DNA of 5,714 nucleotides. Source: Aquifex aeolicus. GTDB taxonomy: Bacteria > Aquificota > Aquificia > Aquificales > Aquificaceae. Shown here piece after piece: positions 5,630 to 5,714 of the stretch (its first letter is position 1; each line of letters opens with the position of its first letter). The translations under genes were made by a program, and so were the position numbers. Under the pieces are notes generated by a model. That model was not told the origin of the DNA and ran no database searches. It saw nothing but the letters and a program-made list of their open reading frames with translations. The stretch is taken from assembly GCA_015661465.1 (NCBI GenBank), contig DQVZ01000101.1, positions 1-5,714 on the forward strand. Reading direction: 5' to 3'.

Positions 5630-5636
5630 CCCTCCT
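5630..5636 (-). promoter_or_regulatory. Shine-Dalgarno of the DUF2892 gene
   Basis: AGGAGGG lies 5 nt before ATG 5624 and is an almost perfect ribosome binding site. Part of it can pair in the inverted repeat at 5633-5651. Confidence 0.8.
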
Positions 5637-5651
5637 AATATTATTTTAGGA
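5633..5651 (-). repeat. Small inverted repeat overlapping the DUF2892 ribosome site
   Basis: TCCTAA (5646-5651) and TTAGGA (5633-5638), read on the minus strand, form a 6-bp stem with a 7-nt AT-rich loop. The 3' arm contains half of the Shine-Dalgarno. The stem is weak and may be chance in AT-rich DNA. The remaining bases up to 5714 are AT-rich leader without a convincing gene or promoter. Confidence 0.3.
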
Positions 5652-5714
5652 TATTTATGACTTTCGGCATATCTTACTTTAAATATTTCAAGTTAAAATT
5701 CCTAATAGAAAAAG

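Noticed and set aside
5637..5714. Promoter or leader peptide before the DUF2892 gene (TTGAAA box, a TTG-started five-codon frame)
   Set aside because: TTGAAA has no suitable -10 box at proper spacing, and the five-codon frame is too short to distinguish from chance.

Overview
The window reads as a piece of chromosome from a thermophilic, chemolithoautotrophic bacterium of the Aquificales (Aquifex/Hydrogenobacter type). The reasons are: AT-rich DNA whose proteins are heavy in Lys, Glu and Ile; a short citrate-synthase homologue that fits the stand-alone citryl-CoA lyase of the reductive TCA cycle; genes for heme A synthesis; and very tight packing. The genus is an inference, because no RNA gene or other lineage marker is present.

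All ten supported genes lie on the minus strand, so transcription runs from high to low coordinates. Most neighbours overlap or are separated by 1-8 nt; only two gaps reach about 30 nt (5004-5034 and 3695-3726). I see no terminator, mobile element, repeat array or RNA gene, and no gene-free stretch over 300 bases.

In order of transcription: (1) 5439-5624, a small DUF2892 membrane protein with a strong Shine-Dalgarno; (2) 5035-5442, YqgF/RuvX pre-16S rRNA nuclease, GTG start, 4-nt overlap; (3) 4224-5003, citryl-CoA lyase, preceded by a promoter whose -10 box is 6 nt from the ATG, which suggests a leaderless mRNA; (4) 3727-4227, a membrane-anchored TlpA/ResA-type thioredoxin, ATGA overlap; (5) 3470-3694, an unrecognised one-helix protein; (6) 2599-3498, heme A synthase CtaA; (7) 1728-2606, heme O synthase CtaB; (8) 467-1726, a 12-helix relative of heme-copper oxidase subunit I without the Cu_B His pair; (9) 373-489, a 38-residue one-helix protein too short for ordinary gene calling; (10) 1-365, a DUF420/CtaM-like protein cut by the window edge.

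Genes 4-10 look like a module for making and handling heme A. CtaB farnesylates heme B to heme O, and CtaA oxidises heme O to heme A. TlpA could keep extracytoplasmic thiols reduced (the CtaA Cys pair, apocytochromes or Cu_A sites). The DUF420/CtaM relative is a known type of oxidase-maturation factor. The most unusual part is the degenerate oxidase-like protein with its tiny partner. It keeps heme-type His residues but seems to have lost Cu_B, so it may bind heme or serve maturation, sensing or electron transfer rather than reduce O2.
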